A stretch of 64,000 nucleotides of DNA, taken from Rhyacophila brunnea (lineage: Eukaryota; Arthropoda; Insecta; Trichoptera; Rhyacophilidae). Both the position numbers and the translations under genes were made by a program. Below the pieces are notes generated by a model. The model worked only from the letters and a program-made list of their open reading frames with translations. It was not told the origin of the DNA and ran no database searches. This document shows, one piece after another, positions 43,511 through 56,300 of this stretch (position 1 is the first letter of the stretch; each line of letters begins with the position of its first letter). Where the stretch lies: the NCBI GenBank assembly GCA_022495005.1, contig JAGYXB010001416.1, positions 124,001 to 188,000 on the forward strand, given 5' to 3'.

Positions 43511-43945
43511 ATTTTTAAATTTCTAATATTCGATATACAGGTAAATTGTGAAACCATGTCGAAAATACAGCTAATGTGTAGGTACTTAATTTTTTTTAGA
43601 AGTGAAATACATAATAAAAATTATTATACTATTGTCGTTAATTCGATTTTTTCGTATCGTTATTTTTTATGTGTATAAAATATCTGTTTTAAAAATACAT
43701 AGATACATAATATTTGAATTATAAAAATTGGGGTTTTATTGTTCTCGCATAATATAATTGCAAGCGATATCAGTGGATCGCCATAAATAATTTTAAGAAC
43801 TAGTCGATCCTACAAAAAAAGTGTGGCCACCCCTGATATAGACACAGTGATTTCCACCAGCTGCTTTTGGCATATTGTGCTGCGTCGCTACGGCCAGCCG
43901 TCACAGTGGCGGTGGCTCACTCTGCAGCGTTGCCGAAACGATTTA

Positions 43946-44282
43946 GGCCCGTTTCAGACGGGACACCGGTGTCGCGCTCAATATAATATAGGATGCCTTT
44001 GAATTCGAATAAAGGGACCTTTGTATTATGTTTATGAACGCCCCAGAGCTAATGAGTCAACGCGTGTCCTTTACACTTTTCCGTCGGCCGCTACATTCTC
44101 AAGCCGCCGATACACCTGTTTTTTTTACCGCATCCAGTTTTATGTTCTAATTTATAACGCAAAATTATGCGTTGACTCATTAGCTCTGGGGCGTTCATAA
44201 ACATAATACAAAGGCCCCTTTATTCGAATACAAAGGCCTCATTATATCGAGCGCGACACCGGTGTCCCGTCTGAAACGGGCC
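43946..44282. mobile_element. 337-bp palindromic MITE with TTA duplication
   Basis: TTA flanks (43943-43945, 44283-44285). Termini GGCCCGTTTCAGACGGGACA and complement, about 110 bp on each side pairing with small differences (CACCGGTGTCGCGC, GCTAATGAGTCAACGCGT). A half copy lies at 3203-3405. Confidence 0.88.
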
Positions 44283-44299
44283 TTACGCATTGCAGACTT

Positions 44300-45290
44300 G
44301 GCACGGCAAGGAGCTCGAAACTTGGGAAATGGCGTAAACTCGTGCGTGTCTTACGCTCCGATTCTAGACGATGATATTATAATATGGTAAAATGAATTAG
44401 TAAATCTTTATTTCTTACCCACTTATGTCTCTACTGACGCGTCTATGTAGACTGGCGTCCTTAGACAATAGCGGTGAAAATCTCAGCGATGCCATTCCTG
44501 TGAATCATTCGAGACAATATTGTTTTGACAAAATATTTTTTAATTTATTCATGATCAGTAAAACTCTTTAATTATTGTCTGGTAATGCTATATTATGCAT
44601 ACGATTTTACGAATTAATTTTTTTCTCAATTAAGGGGTGTATAGGTATGTGGAGCCACTAGCGACATGATACGAACGATGCAATTTAATGAATTTACTGA
44701 TTATTTACATTATGTAGTTTAAAGAGTGGTATTAAGAATTAAAATATATTATCTACTTAAGAAAATAAAAGAAAAAATAAAAATTCCAAGACAAAATTAC
44801 AACACAATCACTGCTGACCTGTTAATTAATATTTGATTACCACATTTAAATTGAATGATAATTATATCTAATGGCCAGTGCTGACCTAAATGAGTTTTAA
44901 AGAAAAATCTCATAAAATGCCTGCACATGATATTTTACCATAAAAAACTAGTTTATTTAGGTATTTTTATTTTTTATTTTTGAATAAAATAGTTGTGTTG
45001 TATTTTTAAACATCGATTTTTCCAAAATATAATATTATGGAGGGTACTATAACTTGGCATCTTTCTATAGCTAACTATATCAAATCGAGACTCGCTATTG
45101 TGACAATACTCATAAATAAAAAGCATTAAATTTCAAGTCATTTATATATTATTTATTTCCTAAAAGAATTGATATTTTCTTTTAATTAAAAATAAATATC
45201 TACTTTATAACTGAGAATTATTTAAAAAATCTATCTTATATAATTATATACTTATCGTAAAAAAACCACATTTCAATGATATATTTTTTT
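44300..45290. other. AT-rich region, no gene
   Basis: Only a weak reverse copy of repeat X (about 44815-44882, AATCACTGCTGACC to CTAATGGCC) was recognised. Confidence 0.4.
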
Positions 45291-45292
45291 TA

Positions 45293-45415
45293 CAATGTCC
45301 GATCCCACTAAGATCATAAGGGCCTCCACAAAGTGGACCTTCTTATTACTTAACAAATTTTTGCTTGTACGAGAAATGGATGTTAGCCACTTACTCAACA
45401 TATCATAATCTTTAT
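45293..45415 (-). repeat. SINE 3' part
   Basis: ATGTCCGATCCCACTAAGAT, GGCCTCCACAAAGTGGACC and ACGAGAAATGGATGTTAGCC match the SINE body and tail at 5880-5995. The head is missing. Confidence 0.6.
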
Positions 45416-45602
45416 GGGCGTGATAAATAGGTAAAATTTTTATATAAAAACTTACATTCCCTTCTTCTTTATTGTTTTATATTTGTTATCATCGGTACTT
45501 AGTGAAGTATTTTTATCTATTGCAAGTCTACTTTTTGGAATTGTGTATCAACTTTGTATTTTATTATATTTTACCAAAACATTGACCAATGTATTATATA
45601 AT

Positions 45603-46110
45603 CAGTGACGTCTCGTGGGGGTAGGCAGATTGAGCGTCGCTTGGAGGCGGCAGTTACTCGAAGGGTGGCAAATCGAGGAGGATCTTGTAATAACTTAACT
45701 AATGAATATCGAAAATATACTTCTATTTAAAAAATCAGTGTGGTTCGAATCACGAATCACTATCAAAAGGTATAACTTACTTATCTTGATTACCAGCCGA
45801 CGCCAGGATCCCTCCAAATTTTAATTTGCACGCACTTGCAGATGTTGATAATTTAATTGACTATTTTTTTTATTGAACGAACAATTCCCAATAATTGTCG
45901 AATTAAAAAGTTTTTTTTTTATTTAAATTGGTATTTGTTTTCTTTAATAATAGCATGATTAGGTTATTTAGTGTTAATATTCAAACACTTACCAATAAAG
46001 GTTATCAGCCAAATAAGCAGTGTTTGGCATCTTAGTGGTGACATGGTGGTCAGTTTCGAGGAACTGTTTATGGTGTATCAGCACGGATTACAAGATTTCT
46101 GAACTGAAAC
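45603..46110 (+). repeat. CAGTGACGTC transposon terminus next to a third copy of the flanking repeat
   Basis: CAGTGACGTCTCGTGGGGGT at 45603 leads into GGCAGATTGAGCGTCGCTTG, shared with 23947. From about 45775, TACCAGCCGACGCCAGGATC, AGGTTATCAGCCAAATAAGC and GTATCAGCACGG match 6835-7160 and 18425-18860. Confidence 0.55.
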
Positions 46111-46236
46111 ATAATATAATATTTTATTGAACAAAATACATTATGGTCGGCGAAACGTCATGGCGAGGGTGTGATACGGCATAAAATTGATCACTAAACT
46201 AATTAGCGGAGGACCGAATCATTAATGAGTTTTAAT

Positions 46237-46467
46237 CAGGGTTTGAAATGGACCGGAGCGTCGTTCCGGTTGATGAAATCCCCAAAATTATCGCTCCAGC
46301 TCGTGGAAAAATAATTTGATCATCTGAGCTAGATAGTCCATATAAAAAAATCTAACACACGTATTTTTTATTAAATATACATATTATACTTTATTAGATA
46401 ACCATGTAACTATTTTCGTAAAATTATTTAGCGTTCCGTTTCATAAAATTATCCATTTCGAGCACTG
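46237..46467. mobile_element. 231-bp hAT MITE, 8-bp duplication
   Basis: GTTTTAAT duplicated exactly (46229-46236, 46468-46475). Termini CAGGGTTTGAAATGGACC and the complement of CAGTGCTCGAAATGGA. Same family as 37758-37995. Confidence 0.9.
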
Positions 46468-47217
46468 GTTTTAATGATGTAATATTGGCTTGCTATGAAG
46501 ATGATCAATTGATGAGCTTCACCCTAGGAGTAGGGAGCAAAACTATAACCTCAAAAAAATAGAAAAATACAGTAACCATAACATTTCCTTATGGCCTAAG
46601 CTACAGAGCGTATGGGGTAATAAAACATTTTTACTCAAATTGGCCGAAACTACGAAACCTTTTCGGCCGAACGGAATTTTGCTGTAGCAGTAATTTATAC
46701 GTTTTTTAAAAAGTAAATACGAGTATGATTTAATTCCAATGATATACATAGGTACCTATACCCACGAGTTTTAGTGCAGTGATAGTTTATCGGTTATTAT
46801 CCTGCTTGCGTGTTCTTTGACATTTTCATGCAGAATGGTGTTATGATAATAGCTCATAATATAGTACGTCAGTGATAAAACAATAAATAAAACACTTTAA
46901 ATAAAGTTGTCTTTCAAATGCGGGAGGTAAGCCATAAAGTGCACAGAATTTTTGAAAATCATCGGCCGTCACTGTAAATGACGTTTAACTTAACTTTCCA
47001 CTTAGGTAGGTATATTAATACTTTAAAATAACGTTATATTTTTACATGGGTACCACATTTAATATATTATTAATTTAATAATATTTGTGAGCGGGTTTTT
47101 CCGACGGAATGCCTATTTTCACACACTTTTTAGTATCGACTTGTCAATATTTATAAATCCAAATACCACTCACCTAAATATAGTAAAATAACCAAATGAC
47201 GTTTTATTCATTTAGTG

Positions 47218-48683
47218 CAGCGTTTCCGAACCTTTTTTGGCTCGCGTACCACTTGGTAGTACATCACGCCTAATTGTACCACTTCGTAAAAATGATTGTA
47301 TTTCGAGAAATTTGTTATTCTATTTGCATTATAAATTTTATAAGGTGGCTATATTTCCCAGAACTCAATTTATTTAAGTTTAAAAAAAATACCAAAGGTT
47401 TTATTTTTTCTGATAAAAATGAGATATTTGAACTTTTCATATCACAATGTTTTTTTTTAATAAAAGGTGCCGAAGCTCATTTCTTGTCGAAATTCAAAAC
47501 CAGGACATTTAAAGAAGTTTTTTTTAACTAATTTTTATCAAAAAAAAATGACATAAAATTAAATTTAATTATTTGTACAAAAAAAATAAAATGCGCCGCA
47601 CGCAATTTTTTCCAAAAATTACCGATATTAATAGAAAATATATGTATTTAAAATTAATTAAACACGATAAATGTAAAAATTCTTCTGATGAAAACGAGAC
47701 AATTCACACTTTCATTTTTACAAATTTACAGCAACGCCGCAGGCAAAATTTTTGTTTTAAATATAATAATATTAATAAAATTGTATTTAAAAATATTTTT
47801 ATTACCGACATTTTCGATTTATTATCGAAAATAATAGTTATGAAAGTGTTGCTTAAGATTATAATACATTGTTATCAAGTTATAAGTTTAATTTTTAAAC
47901 AAATTTTTCGATAATATAAGCAAAATAAATTTAATGAGATCCTTGTGCTTGTTTCGAAGAACATAATTTTTTGAAATTTAGTTCAAAAGATGTGAGATAT
48001 ACCCTTAAATCTACACCTGAGTCTAATTTGTTTCTATACTTACTTATTTTTTAAAAAAACTTATGAAGAAAAAGCTCTTTCTACTAATTCCGTACTAGTG
48101 AACGGTAATAAGAATTTGAGAGCTTTATCAGAAAGTTCTTCATATTATTCTTTATCAATGTTTAACCAAAAATTAATTAGATTGTTTCGTTCGAGTTTTA
48201 CTTGTAAAGTTTTGTCACTTGATAAGTCTATTAAATTTTCTTTATCTTTTATTGATAACGATGAAGCTTTTTTTAAATTTTATGCATAGAAGGGGTTTGA
48301 AATCCAATTATTATCTTTGTTTTCGGGTTTTGGAAAATACTCCATGAAAGACGATTTTAATCCTGTTAAATGAACTATTATATGTTCTCGTAAATCTTGA
48401 GACCTTAACTCTAACCTTATTTTCAACCAAAAAAGTATATAGAGTTTCGAATACTTCTTTTCTTTCTTTATTTTCGATCATCGACTGTACATATTAACAA
48501 CTATACTGTATATAATTAATTAAAATTATGAATTATAGAAAAAATACAATAGTTTAAATGTTATTTTTATGACTGATTTTTTCTTACTTATTATGTCCGC
48601 CATTACTGATTATTTTTCGCGTACCACCAACTATCCACTCGCGTACCACCGGTGGTACGCGTACCACAGGTTGGGAACCGCTG
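47218..48683 (-). mobile_element. hAT element, 1466 bp, 8-bp duplication
   Basis: ATTTAGTG duplicated exactly (47210-47217, 48684-48691). Termini CAGCGTTTCCGAACC and the complement of CAGCGGTTCCCAACC, plus internal GCGTACCAC repeats. It carries the C-terminal part of a hAT transposase on the minus strand. The plus-strand open frames inside are AT-rich shadows. Confidence 0.92.
47931..48420 (-). pseudogene. hAT (ZBED/SCAND3-like) transposase C-terminal part
   Basis: The minus strand reads DLREHIIVHLTGLKSSFMEY, FPKPENKDNNWISNPF, a stop, then KENLIDLSSDKTLQVKLERN, FWLNIDKEYEELSDKALKFL, LPFTSTELVERAFSS, a stop, and YRNKLDSGVDLRVYL ... LCSSKQAQGSH ending at TAA (47931). This matches the end of ZBED/SCAND3-like hAT transposases (W...PF, DL..D..L...F, FW......YP.L...A...LLPF.T.Y.CE..FS, K...R..L....DLR..L, KQ...SH). 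At least two stops break the frame. Most of the N-terminal half is deleted. Confidence 0.75.
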
Positions 48684-48805
48684 ATTTAGTGGAATGTCAG
48701 TCGCTCATTATATTACCAGATTACATTATTTTTTACTGTTTTATTAATAACATTTCTCTCAGTGTAAAACTTGACATTTTTGGATTGTCTACGCCTATTC
48801 TTTAT

Positions 48806-48953
48806 ATCTGAGCTAGATAGTGCAAAACATAGTGATAACAAAAATATCTAACACACTTACTTTTATAAAGTACACATAAAATTAGATAACTATATCAATA
48901 ATTTCGTAAAATCTAGCGCTCCGGTACATAAAATTTTCCATTTCGAGCGCTGT
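48806..48953. repeat. hAT MITE, one terminus only
   Basis: From ATCTGAGCTAGATAGTGCAA to CCATTTCGAGCGCTG it follows the right part of 46237-46467. The left terminus is lost. Confidence 0.7.
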
Positions 48954-49895
48954 AATTGATATGATTAATTCCAATTACTGTTATAGGTTGATGGAAAGAC
49001 AGGAAAAACGAAAGAAATAATGAACAGTTTTTAATTATGCTAGATAAAATATATAATAATAATATAATGTGTTTAATTAAAAGAAATATAATATCTGCAC
49101 CCGAGTACAATAAAAATAAACTAATAATTATTTACTTACTTACCAGCGTATCCACCAGTTTGATCACCTTACTGAACAACGTATTTAACACTGTTGAGTA
49201 TCAAACTAGTGGTTGACTTTATATAATGATATCCATCTAATACAGAAGCGAACCAACCCACAAGTATCAATATAAGATAATACATTTGGTTCTTGCCTTC
49301 ATACCGAAAAGTATCAGATGATACATTTTATTACACAATACTACATTTTTAATTATTTTCATAATCGGGCTAGTGTGTTTTATCACAGACAATTTTAAAA
49401 AGATATTCGCACTTATGTATATAACGTACAAGCCACGTTACGTATTTTTTTTCTATTGTGTGTGTGTGGCTAATCATAAAACTGCTTAAAATATTTATTT
49501 TCCTACTTTCTAACCAATAACGGCACGAGTGAAAAAAATGGTGGAAAAGTAAAAATTCAAAAAGAGCACCCCAAGCTGCAAAGTATAAAAACTCACGCGA
49601 AACTTTCTAGGTAAAACTACCTAAAGACTGGACTTTTACAACAGTTTCACTACAATACTGTTATCGCGTCTTACATACTGTTATAGTATTAAGAAGAATA
49701 AATATATATTATATTCTTATAATACTTTTTTAACTAGTACCATTTTAATTAATTCAATGTCTTTCCATAAAGAATTGAGAGTTAACATTATTAAAGTGAA
49801 CATGTGAGTTAGTATTTTCTGCGCAACATCATCGACGCTATCTTGCCTTATACCTATTAAAATAATATTTTCGTATTATTCTATAATATACAGTG

Positions 49896-49960
49896 ACGTT
49901 CCTAGACAAATTGTCGTCCTTAAACAGAATTAAAATACCACCCACTCCCATTTAACTTCA
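49896..49960 (+). repeat. CAGTGACGT transposon terminus
   Basis: CAGTGACGTTCCTAGACAAA followed by ATTAAAATACCACCC-like sequence is the reverse complement of the right end of the insertion at 23935-24568. The extent of this copy to the right is unclear. Confidence 0.5.
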
Positions 49961-49969
49961 AAAAGTATG

Positions 49970-51425
49970 TGAATTCATTACCTACTGAATCTACTTAATT
50001 ATTGAATTTCTTATCGGCTTAATATCTTAAACGGACAAATAATGCAATACATTTTGTTTATATGCATGCCCTGTGTGGAACTGTTTATGCCACACGAGAA
50101 AGGTGGAAACGTACCTGATACTAACGGAATGCTTGAAACTAGAGGTGGGAAAACTAATCGATTTTGAAGACTTGGTATACCTACTTACTACCAGTATAAA
50201 AAAATACTTGGTATCGAAACTTGTTCCAAAATATTTACTAGTATTTGGGATATTATATAGAGTGTTTGGTGTACTTACGACTTTTTAGAAGCCATTTTTA
50301 CACAAATTGTTTATATAATTATTATCCATTTAAGTACACAATCACGCACAAAATTTGAATTCAGCTTATAAGTTCTAATTATAACATTAAAAATCGAAAA
50401 ACTCGACGTGACGACACCAGATAAACGCGTAAATAACCAAGTAAACGTAATACGTAAAAACTCGAGCACTAGTACCTATTCCGGGACTTGAGACTGACGT
50501 CAACTCGACACAAATCTCATACTCAACTAGAACTAAAACTAACTCCATATTATTACGATAAAACGAACTTGTCACAATTTATGTCCTTCACTATACCAAC
50601 TTTACAACTGGGGAGAAAGAGAGAGCAATGACGCAAATGACAGTTGAGTGTATTACGGCTCGAGATACGTGTATTATGCTATTTCGCGCGCGCGCATTTA
50701 AGGCGATGTCTTTGGCCTAAATAACACATATAATGTGACTTTTACGCCATCTTTTTATATTTAAAGGCATCTACCATGAATTTCTAAAAATCTGTTACTA
50801 AAAACTTTGGTCAATTCTAACCAGATGGCAGTAAGTTACCATAATAAGTTGCAAGTATTATTAAATTGCCAGATGAAAAAAATCGCTAGACAAAAATTCA
50901 TTTACATATTATAAGAATATAATAATATATTCTACTATAATATTATTATATGTATATACCTATTCAAATAATTATATTTTTTTTTTAAATAAGTACAATA
51001 TTTTATTATATCGTATTGACATTTTTATGATTTAAAAGAAAAGTTTTAAATCAATTTATACTTGCCAACTTCTTTTTTCATTTTGAATAGAAATTTAGAA
51101 TACAAAAGGCCAATATAGGGCCAAAGGAATGAAAATATGGAAGAGAAGTATTAGTCTATTGACAAATTTTTTATTTTTATTTTATAAAGTAAAATATACT
51201 ATATGCACATACCAGGTCACACTGCAGATGAATATTACCTACTCTATAAACTTAGGGAAGGTAAAGAAAACAACTTGTTCATAGGAGTGGTCAATTTTAA
51301 TAGAATATTACACAATAAAAATAATACAAAAACCTTATAAATAGGATAATTAAATATATTTACACTTAAAATTAGTTAAAATTATGAAATAAAACCCTAA
51401 ATATGTACTTTAAAATTGCTTTGAG
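49970..51425. other. AT-rich region, no gene recognised
   Basis: No protein-like frame or clear repeat. A short GC-rich spot, TTTCGCGCGCGCGC, lies at about 50682-50695. Confidence 0.4.
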
Positions 51426-51457
51426 CTGCATCCTATACTGTGTGATACAGCTCAAAG
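51421..51457. repeat. Hairpin after piggyBac stop
   Basis: TTGAGCTG and CAGCTCAA flank a loop of about 20 bp just beyond the stop codon. It may belong to the element's end or be a short chance palindrome. Confidence 0.4.
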
Positions 51458-53330
51458 CAAAATTTTGTGCACACGTATATATTGCATTTTATGCAAATAT
51501 ACCTGGTGCGGGACTTGCATCCAGGGTATCTGCACACGGATGCTGAATGGTGGCCAACGCTGTCCAAACGTACCTCAGCGATCGGTTGGGGGAAAACCGT
51601 TCTCCTGCGAGCTGGTGGCTCTGTGTCTACCTGCGATGTCGACATGTTTCTTGGCCGACCTCGTGCTGGCAGTGTTAAAATGTTGGCTACCCGATTTTCA
51701 TACCGAATAATAGCTTTCGCTAATCTGATTCAGTACGACAACAGTCCCATAATATCCTTTCGGGGTACATTTTCTAGTTTACAATTCCGCATATACATTA
51801 GCCAACAGTTTACCACCGCCAAGTCCACAAAGTGGTTAAAAACCCTCACAGGCCATTTGCATGTCTTCATCGCAGTCCTGTAATAAGTAATTATCCGATC
51901 GCAAAGATCAATGCCACCCATCGACATATTGTAGTGCTTTACAATGGCCGGCTGAGTGGCACTGATCTTCCTCTTTACTTCCTTCGACCATCGCATGCAG
52001 GTACCAACAGGAGTACTGCCGACCGCAGTGGAAAATAATAACACGGATTTATTTTCTTTCCACTTGACTACACAGACTTTGTCATCCTACCGAACCTTCT
52101 CATCCCAATCTCCCCTCTGCATTGCCTTATCGTTTTTTTAATTTCTTAATCACATCGCCGAGTCTATTACTTCTGACAGTTCCAGTTAAGAATATTTTGT
52201 CGTGAAGTAACGAATCGGCGAGCTTCAAACTAGTGAAAAAAACGATCAGTATAGACAATGCAGGAGGATTGGGGAGAGTCCGGCAGAGTAACTTGACCAC
52301 ACTTGCGCCCAGACCGAACTGCTTCATATCTCCATCTGATACCGTTCCCTTCCCTACATATATGTGAAAATCTATCACTAATCCATCTCTGGCCGCGAGA
52401 ACAAAATTTTTAAGGCCTACAGGATTTGGCTTGTTAAGCACAAATTGCCTGTGTCTACAGCGGCCAGTGAACGGCATCATTTGCTCATCGATGGAGTTAT
52501 GAGCAGGTCTGGGCAAAGTATGGCATTTTTTTAGAACCTCACTTAAAAAGGGACTAATCTTCCAAAGTTTATCTGTGCAGCCCGTGCGGTCAGCAGTGTT
52601 ATCTGCAAAATGAAAGTGATTCCGCAGTTCGAAGTACCCGTCTCTGGGCATTGCTTGATTAATGATTGGAATGCTTAGATCATAACACCAGTACATTCGA
52701 GTCTGCGGAAACCTTAATGTACCCATCATAATTTTGATGCCGGTGAATACGAATTTCGAATTCGTATTCACCGACCACAAGTCCCTTTTTTGTGCTGAAT
52801 ATAAATTTGTCTGCTCAGCTATTTTTTCGAAGAGAGTGAGGTTGAAGTATTCGAAAAAGGAGCTGAGGATATTGTCAGCAACATGCCCTCTCACCAACAA
52901 ATCTTCCTCCAATTCCGGGCCAGCATTCGGCATACTGAAACAATAGGAAAAAAATATTATTACATTATCCATATTTCCTCATTAATTCAAGTATTTAGCA
53001 GTTAAAATACAAATAATGATGGGCAATAATATGTCAACTCCTCATTCGAGACAATCGCTACATCATGTGTACAAGATGTAATGAATTCTTGTTTTTATGC
53101 CAAAGCATGTAATGAAAATGAATCTAGTGTATGACCGGATGGTCTATAAAACCAATAAATATATTATTAAGAAAATTGTAAACCTACCATTTTGTGAGCC
53201 AGGGAAGAACCCTGGATTGTGATGTCGAAGGTTGTAAATGTCGTCGCTGTTGTCGGACTCGTAACCGTCGCCGACTTCGCAGTCTGTCGTCCAATATTTC
53301 GTCGAGTTCATCAGTATTAAAAGATTTATC
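51433..53330 (-). pseudogene. piggyBac-type transposase, degraded
   Basis: Order on the minus strand: exon 1 ends at a GTAGGT donor (53188-53187) and exon 2 begins at CAG/TATG (52934). Exon 2 reads MPNAGPELEEDLLVRGHVAD, FFEYFNLTLFEKIAEQTNLY, MYWCYDLSIPIINQAMPRDG, SIDEQMMPFTGRCRHRQFVL (first catalytic Asp) and GLKNFVLAARDGL. The second-Asp motif, usually DNFFTS, reads IVFFTSLKLA, so it is lost. A frameshift precedes KHYNMSMGGIDLCDRIITYY (third Asp). Another precedes the C-terminal zinc-binding tail CRYPGCKSRT, CIKCNIYVCTKFCFELYHTV (stop at 51433). The set is diagnostic of piggyBac. The reading frame of exon 1 is uncertain because both an Arg-rich and an acidic frame exist. TTAA ends were not located. 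Confidence 0.88.
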
Positions 53331-53339
53331 TATATGTAA

Positions 53340-56300
53340 ACAAAAAAACATAACCTAATTACATTCATATACTCGTGTCAAACTTATCAGTTTAGCACTG
53401 TAGATAACGTTTTCAATTTACGATTATGTTGTATTAAAAACACGGACACGTGTTTGAAAGCACATAAAATATTTGATTACAATCAATCATTGGTTACATT
53501 GTATAAGCATTGTGAATAATTATAATGATGATTATGAGATACATTTTCGAGACAAGTTTCAGTAATTTTGAATGAAATTAAAATTTTATTTTATTAAATT
53601 CGTTCTACAATCATATTATGCGAATGAAAGAAATTCACTATCTATTAGATAATTTACAAAACGTACAAGATGGGCTCGATGACATTTGTCATAAACATAA
53701 CCTCAAACTAACGTAAAGTATTTATAATTCTACGAAAACGATGAGTCTACGCCTAAAATAATATATATTGATGATAAATGCATGATGGTGATTGAAAATA
53801 CAGTATATGTAACTCTTTTCAATAATTTTTGAATGTTTGTTTGACAATCAAAACTGCGTGACATAGTTTGTCATTTTGATGTACGATAATAATATTATTT
53901 ATTTTACACTGAAAAGTTTACTTACTTGACAAAAATGTTACTGACGAGTCGATTCCTTCCTGTTTTCAAACAATATACCTAATAATGGCCAAATAAAGAA
54001 GAATTGTCATAAACCCGATATTCGATCTTCCATCGAGAGCACGAATGCTACCATATGTTAAAATGCGAGATTTGTTTATTTTGTTGATTATTTTTATCAT
54101 AAATAATGATAAAAAACAGTTGTAATTTAAGCAAATACTAATTGCAAATAATTCGCAGTTTCAAATTTTGAATATAGGCAGGTTTCTACGTAAATTAAGT
54201 TATATTGTAATTTCAATTATTAAGTTATTTTTATTCATATGGCAATTTCGCCTCAAACTGATAAACTGATTTTTGTCAAAATGCAGAGAAATGTTATTTT
54301 GTCTTGTCTATGTGTGAGTTTCATTTTCAACGTCATGTTATGGTTGTGTGTGTATTTTGTATGAAGATATTTTGTTTCCAAATAATTCCACGACGGCAGC
54401 ACTATACGGCCAAGCGTCGGCTAAGTGTTGTCAGCATGTTGCCAATTCGAGCAATTATTATGGTTTCGATTTCTATCGATTCGTTAATATACAAAAATAC
54501 AAGATTAAATTTAAATAACTGCCGTAAAAATTAATAAATAATATTTTTAATAGAAACGCTAATCTTTTTTTGCGATAAATTGCGTCTAAACCGAGATATT
54601 TCGATTTTAATTGCATGCTTTCTAACATCTAAATCGATGTTTTTTAAATTAAAAAAAAAGATATAAGGATATAATAAATTCCAATTTACGTTTAGCGTTT
54701 CGCTAGGTAATAGATTTAGGTATATTTTTATCGTAATTTTGATAATAAATCTTATGTCATTCATTCTTACCACCCGATAGAAATGTACCGAATTTGACAC
54801 GCATTTTTGGTATATAGAACTCCACGATACATCTTAATTTTTTATTTTATTTTTCTCATTACTTTTGAATATATATTTACCGATTAATAAACTTTTCTAG
54901 CTATTTTTCGATAACAACTTTACCTAGAGACATCACCTTAATGTCAACAGTATTGAAAGTCTACCAACTAGCGAGTCGCGATGATCTCATTGCATGCGTT
55001 CGAACAAGTTTATTGGGCCACACGTACTGATTATGGGTAGTTGCGTGCCGAGACTTGAGTACACAAACTGGTGACAGTATTTCCAACTCGCCTCTACTTG
55101 AAACCTACTCCTGTGGTAAACATACACATTCTGACTGGAATCGTATCAATCATACCCCAAATATGTGATTAAAAACACCTACTACCTATATGAACATACA
55201 CTGGTGCAATCATATCTAATATCCTCGAAAAGTTTCTTCATGTCATGCAAGAAGATTTTGGGGTTTCCCGCTTTGGAAAGAATAGCGAGGTGACGTGACA
55301 AATGTGACCATACAGCCTTCTTACTGGTGCCTGACGAGAAGCTACCACCTGAGGGCACAGAGGACTTCACAGTTTGGAGGATGATAACTGGAATCAAAAC
55401 AGTACGAAGAAGTGGGATAGAAAACTGCCCACAAGATAGCCACAGAAAACTGCGGAACACGTGACGGTCTGCCCGCCCGTTTCATCAAACCAGTCCCAAA
55501 AAGCCTTAAAGCCGGTGATGCAGTCATCACAATGGCCAAGGCACGGTTGACAAGAGATTCGCATCGAATAGTGAAGCCGTTCATTTACAAACTCTTAAAA
55601 CAGAGTCTACTTACTTATGTCATTCGGCGTTCTGCCATGTAGATTGTAGAGCATACGCTTCATAACTTTGCACTTCGGCTCTAGGATGAAAATGATGTAA
55701 AATATTCTAAAAATACCTTTTCTTACATATATTATTATCTATTTATTTAATTATTATCTACTACATTTAGTAATACAAGTGAATATCATTTGATCTGATT
55801 TTATCTGAGGTAATCCGGCTAAGAGGCGTATCAGTGTAGTAAAAAGTACAAAAAATGCAATGTTATAAAACTATACTTTATATTTTTTGTATTGACTCTT
55901 TATACTCTCATTTATATTGTTTTACCTAATACTGCTTCTATTTCTTTTTTTTTCATGTCATGGTCCTTTTATGAATTTGTAATTTGTAAAGTTTACTATC
56001 TGTAATAAGTAAATATATAAGTTTGAATTAAAATGTATAGTTAGCTACATATTATACAACGTTATTAAACAAACGGGTTTGCATTACGTTACGTGTGCAT
56101 TTTTGTACTGTCCCTGTTGCTGAAAATTTCCAAGGTATTTAATACATATATCCGCCCCTGGGTATCCACTTGTATTATGTTTGGTTTAAATTTTCCTTCA
56201 GCTTTATAATATATATTATATTCGTCGTACAAGAAATTGCATATTAATTAATGCTATGCGTGGTAATAATCTCACCAATTATGGATAGGAATTTTTTCCT

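Larger units (their letters stand above)
37470..43835 (+). mobile_element. hAT element split by two later insertions
   Basis: Termini CAGGGATGGCCAGTG (37470) and the complement of CAGGGGTGGCCACAC (ending 43835) enclose a ZBED5/GTF2IRD2-like hAT transposase. Removing the nested 4547-bp fold-back element and the 238-bp MITE leaves about 1.6 kb. The 8-bp flanks (GGGTTAAC and ATATAGAC) do not match, so the ends or flank have changed. Confidence 0.7.

Noticed and set aside
47274..48289. Several plus-strand frames as possible genes
   Set aside because: Low-complexity AT-rich frames opposite a recognisable hAT transposase remnant.
50682..50695. CG-rich spot as a promoter or CpG island
   Set aside because: Only about 14 bp long, an alternating CG run, with no gene next to it.
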